Assembly (NCBI RefSeq): GCF_020216025.1
Contig: NZ_JAIWNC010000050.1
Location: 1 to 64,000 of the forward strand
From: Jidongwangia harbinensis
Lineage (GTDB): Bacteria; Actinomycetota; Actinomycetes; Mycobacteriales; Micromonosporaceae
DNA: 64,000 nucleotides
Direction: 5' to 3'
Part shown: positions 61,304 to 64,000 of the stretch, piece after piece
Layout: each line of letters begins with the position of its first letter
Position numbering within the stretch: the stretch's first letter is position 1
Program-made: the position numbers and the translations under genes
Notes under the pieces: generated by a model
What the model was told of the DNA's origin: nothing
What the model saw: the letters and a program-made list of their open reading frames with translations, nothing else
Database searches by the model: none

Positions 61304-62473
61304 TCAGGGGCGGCAGAGCAGTACGGTCGGCGCCCCCGCGACCCGGGTCAGCACCATCGACGCACCCCGCGAACCCGACAATCGCAGGTCCCGCCGCAGC
61401 TTCTCCGGCTCCAGGGCGGAGCCCCGCTTCCGGATCTCCAACCGCCCCACTCCCCGCTCGCGGAGCAGCGTGCGCAGCCGCTTGAGGGAGAACGGCAGCA
61501 CGTCGGTGACCGCCAGCCGCCGGGCGAACGGCGTGTCCACCGGCGCGTCGGTGTAGACGTAGGCGATGTCCGGGTCGGCCAGCCGCCCGCCGACCGTCTC
61601 GGCGAACTCGGCGACCAGGTGGGACCGCACCACGGCGGGGTCCGGGTCGTACAGGTAGGTGCCGACCGGACCGACCGGCCCGGTCACGGTGCCGGTCCCG
61701 GTGAGTTCCGCGGCGCCGGGCAGGAGGGTGGCGCGGCGCGGGGCGGCGGCCAAGGGCCCGCACCAGAATGCGGCCTCCAGCAGGTCCCCGTCCACGCTCA
61801 CCCACTCGCCCTCGGCGCCGGGCGGGAGCAGTGCGTGGTCGATGCCGGGGGCGAGTTTGAGCACAGTGCGCGGCACCCGGCCGGCCAGGCCGGCCACGAA
61901 GTCCCAGGGCGGGGAGTACGAGCGGGGGTCGAACACCCGGCCGCCGCCCGCGCGCCGCCGGGCCGGGTCGGCGAAGACCGCGTCGAACCGTTCCACCTCG
62001 ACCGTGGTGGCGTCGGCGCACTCCACGGTCACCCGGTCGGCGAGTCCGGCGGCGTCGGCGTTGGCGCGGGCCATCGCGGCGGTGAGCGGGTCGGCGTCGA
62101 CCGCGTACACCCGGATGCCGGCCCGGGCCGCGGCCAGCGCGTCGGAGCCCAGCCCGCACCCCAGGTCGGCCAGGGTCCGCACCCCGGCGGCGGCCAGCCG
62201 GGCGGCGCGCCGGTCGGCCACCACGGCCCGGGTGGCCTGTTCCAGGCCGGGCCGGGTGAGGAACATGCCCGCCGCGTCCGGTCCGAACTTCGCCGCCGCC
62301 CGGCGCCGCAGGTCGGCCTGGGTGAGGGCGGCGGCGGCCAGGGCCGGCGCCACGCCGCGGGCGCGCAGCCGGGTGGCGGCGACCAACGGGTCGGCGTCGG
62401 CCACCTCGGCCGCGACGGCCAGGGCGTCCGCTCCGAGGGGAGTACGCAGGTCGGCCAAGAGTTCCGGATCCAC
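61304..62473 (-). CDS. class I SAM-dependent methyltransferase with THUMP-like domain
   Basis: 389 aa. N-terminal helical region, SAM-binding domain with motif I LADLGCGLGSDAL (about 100-112), VDADPLTAAMA, and an FADPARR catalytic-type motif (about 168). C-terminal domain (about 300-389) ends RLEIRKRGSALEPEKLRRDLRL and is annotated THUMP-like in actinobacteria. A nucleic-acid substrate is likely but unproven. GTG start. Divergent from groES. Confidence 0.87.
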   Translation of the reverse strand: MDPELLADLRTPLGADALAVAAEVADADPLVAATRLRARGVAPALAAAALTQADLRRRAAAKFGPDAAGMFLTRPGLEQATRAVVADRRAARLAAAGVRTLADLGCGLGSDALAAARAGIRVYAVDADPLTAAMARANADAAGLADRVTVECADATTVEVERFDAVFADPARRRAGGGRVFDPRSYSPPWDFVAGLAGRVPRTVLKLAPGIDHALLPPGAEGEWVSVDGDLLEAAFWCGPLAAAPRRATLLPGAAELTGTGTVTGPVGPVGTYLYDPDPAVVRSHLVAEFAETVGGRLADPDIAYVYTDAPVDTPFARRLAVTDVLPFSLKRLRTLLRERGVGRLEIRKRGSALEPEKLRRDLRLSGSRGASMVLTRVAGAPTVLLCRP

Positions 62474-62501
62474 GAGCGGTCATTCTCCACGGGTGACTCG
62501 G

Positions 62502-62528
62502 CTGGCACTCTGGTTGACGGAGTGCTAG
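62502..62528 (+). promoter_or_regulatory. CIRCE operator 1 of groESL
   Basis: CTGGCACTC-N9-GAGTGCTAG (consensus TTAGCACTC-N9-GAGTGCTAA), the HrcA-binding site; it overlaps the -35 region. Confidence 0.92.
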
Positions 62529-62542
62529 TTCCGGCATAATCT
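62514..62542 (+). promoter_or_regulatory. groES promoter
   Basis: TTGACG (62514-62519), 17 bp, TAATCT (62537-62542), lying between and overlapping the two CIRCE elements. The leader to the GTG of groES would be about 155 nt. Confidence 0.7.
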
Positions 62543-62546
62543 CCGA

Positions 62547-62573
62547 TTAGCACTCTCACCACGAGGGTGCCAG
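62547..62573 (+). promoter_or_regulatory. CIRCE operator 2 of groESL
   Basis: TTAGCACTC-N9-GGGTGCCAG; the left half-site matches the HrcA consensus perfectly and the right half has three changes. Located at the transcription start. Confidence 0.85.
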
Positions 62574-62704
62574 CGCGAGCCCAATCCGGGCCGCGCTTGC
62601 GCCAGGCGGACCGGCACCCGCGACGACGGCCCCGCCCGGTGGCATGAGGCATGAGCTCGGCCTGCACCATGGCCGGCGAAATCTGTACCCAGGAGGGTAT
62701 GCCC

Positions 62705-63013
62705 GTGACTACCGCGACCAAGGTTGCGATCAAGCCGCTCGAGGACCGCATCGTGGTCCAGGCGAACGAGGCTGAGACGACGACGGCGTCGGGCATCGTG
62801 ATCCCCGACACCGCCAAGGAGAAGCCGCAGGAGGGCACCGTCCTCGCTGTCGGCCCGGGCCGCATCGACGACAAGGGCAACCGCGTCCCGATCGATGTGC
62901 AGGTCGGCGACACCGTCCTCTACTCGAAGTACGGCGGCACCGAGGTGAAGTACGCCGGCGAGGAGTACCTGGTGCTCTCCGCCCGCGACGTCCTCGCGGT
63001 CATCGAGAAGTGA
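62705..63013 (+). CDS. groES: co-chaperonin GroES
   Basis: 102 aa from GTG 62705, which has AGGAGG 8 nt upstream; ATG 62699 is too close to that site. KVAIKPLEDRIVVQ at the N-terminus, a mobile loop (ANEAETTTASGIVIPD) and the C-terminal YLVLSARDVLAVIEK are typical. Forms the heptameric lid of GroEL. HrcA/CIRCE-controlled and co-transcribed with groEL. Confidence 0.97.
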   Translation: MTTATKVAIKPLEDRIVVQANEAETTTASGIVIPDTAKEKPQEGTVLAVGPGRIDDKGNRVPIDVQVGDTVLYSKYGGTEVKYAGEEYLVLSARDVLAVIEK

Positions 63014-63030
63014 CCTACTGATTGCATCCG

Positions 63031-63063
63031 CCGCCCTGGTCCTTGAGTTGAGGACCGGGGCGG
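63031..63063 (+). terminator. intercistronic hairpin between groES and groEL
   Basis: 13-bp stem with one G-U type mismatch (63031-63043 / 63051-63063), loop of 7 nt. Likely an mRNA processing or partial-termination element. Confidence 0.55.
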
Positions 63064-63085
63064 TAATGCGTGAAGGGACCAATAC

Positions 63086-64000
63086 ATGGCGAAGATTCTG
63101 AGTTTCTCCGACGACGCCCGGCACCTGCTGGAGCACGGCGTCAACACGCTCGCCGACACGGTCAAGGTCACCCTCGGCCCGCGCGGCCGCAACGTCGTCC
63201 TGGACAAGAAGTTCGGCGCGCCCACGATCACCAACGACGGCGTCACCATCGCCAAGGAGATCGAGCTGACCGACCCGTACCAGAACCTCGGTGCGCAGCT
63301 GGTCAAGGAGGTGGCGACGAAGACCAACGACGTCGCCGGCGACGGCACCACCACGGCGACCGTGCTCGCGCAGGCGCTGGTCCGTGAGGGCCTGCGCAAC
63401 GTGACCGCGGGCGCCAACCCGATCGCGCTCAAGCGTGGCATGGACGCCGCCGCCGAGGTGGTCTCCAAGGCCCTGCTGGAGAAGGCCGTCGAGGTCGCCG
63501 ACAAGAAGTCGGTCGCCAACGTGGCCACCATCTCCGCGCAGGACGCCACGATCGGCGAGCTGATCGCCGAGGCGATGGAGCGGGTCGGCCGCGACGGTGT
63601 GATCACCGTCGAGGAGGGCTCCGCCCTCGCCACCGAGCTCGACGTCACCGAGGGTCTGCAGTTCGACAAGGGCTTCATCTCGCCGAACTTCGTGACCGAC
63701 GCCGAGTCGCAGGAGGCCGTGCTCGAGGACGCGTACATCCTCATCACGACCCAGAAGATCTCCAGCGTCGAGGAGATGCTGCCGCTGCTGGAGAAGGTCC
63801 TGCAGGCCGGCAAGCCGCTGCTCATCGTGGCCGAGGACGTCGAGGGGCAGGCGCTGTCCACCCTCGTGGTAAACGCGATCCGCAAGACCCTCAAGGTCGC
63901 CGCGGTGAAGGCTCCCGGCTTCGGGGACCGGCGCAAGGCGATGCTGCAGGACATGGCGATCGCCACCGGCGGCGAGCTGATCGCGCCCGAGCTGGGCTAC
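63086..64000 (+). CDS. groEL: chaperonin GroEL, 5' part (continues past window)
   Basis: 305 residues visible, start MAKILSFSDDARHLLEHG. ATP-binding loop TLGPRGRNVVLDKKFG, catalytic DGTTTAT and the apical-domain start are present. The C-terminus, which distinguishes GroEL1 from GroEL2 (His-rich or GGM tail), is outside. ATG with GAAGGGA upstream. Confidence 0.97.
   Translation, partial: MAKILSFSDDARHLLEHGVNTLADTVKVTLGPRGRNVVLDKKFGAPTITNDGVTIAKEIELTDPYQNLGAQLVKEVATKTNDVAGDGTTTATVLAQALVREGLRNVTAGANPIALKRGMDAAAEVVSKALLEKAVEVADKKSVANVATISAQDATIGELIAEAMERVGRDGVITVEEGSALATELDVTEGLQFDKGFISPNFVTDAESQEAVLEDAYILITTQKISSVEEMLPLLEKVLQAGKPLLIVAEDVEGQALSTLVVNAIRKTLKVAAVKAPGFGDRRKAMLQDMAIATGGELIAPELGY

Overview
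High-GC (about 72%) actinobacterial chromosome, most likely Micromonosporaceae (Actinoplanes/Micromonospora relatives). The grounds are GTG/TTG starts, strong AGGAGG ribosome sites, a whiD-bldM-guaB2-guaB3-groES-groEL neighbourhood as in sporulating actinomycetes, and a Psd with an extended N-terminal domain. Almost everything is chromosomal housekeeping. The only mobile trace is the last 27 codons of an IS3-family transposase at the left edge, followed by hairpin repeats and microsatellites up to about position 600.

Layout: 0.9-12 kb central metabolism (icd, metallo-beta-lactamase fold protein, mdh, then a minus-strand purN-purH-pentapeptide protein-folD run, a DUF6350 membrane protein, sucCD). 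12.3-17.6 kb an orphan B12-binding subunit, two secreted M23 peptidases and pcrA. 17.8-20.1 kb a secreted 5'-nucleotidase and a chorismate mutase preceded by a Phe/Tyr leader peptide and terminator, a probable attenuator. 20.2-25.7 kb an oligopeptide ABC transporter (oppABCDF). 25.9-30.5 kb an envelope-stress type PspC/LiaSR-like module. 30.6-32.9 kb phosphatidylethanolamine synthesis (psd, pssA, convergent). 33.1-35.1 kb two adjacent proteins that each carry two Nudix domains. 35.6-49.5 kb guanine nucleotide genes (guaA, guaB3, guaB) flanking secreted or surface proteins: two subtilases, an LCP protein, an M1 peptidase lipoprotein, a glycerophosphodiester phosphodiesterase and an FG-GAP propeller with a dead trypsin domain. 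50-52 kb tandem repeats and the divergent bldM-whiD developmental regulators. 52.4-59.5 kb a membrane-anchored molybdenum oxidoreductase, a small P-loop kinase, and a ROK-regulated xylose-type ABC transporter. 59.9-64 kb a YbaK-type deacylase, a repeat field, a THUMP-like methyltransferase and groES-groEL under two CIRCE operators.

Functional threads: purine and one-carbon metabolism (purN, purH, folD, guaA, guaB, guaB3), the TCA cycle (icd, mdh, sucCD), nutrient uptake (opp, xyl) and cell-envelope building and surveillance (M23, LCP, PspC, psd/pssA) dominate. Several genes appear to be transcribed leaderlessly, with a TANNNT -10 hexamer 6 nt before the start codon. No defence island, prophage, CRISPR array, biosynthetic gene cluster or RNA gene was recognised. 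The most interesting observations are the aromatic leader peptide, a histidine kinase whose only sensible start codon is ATC, the double-Nudix gene pair, and hairpin repeats of 60-61 bp period recurring in three intergenic clusters.
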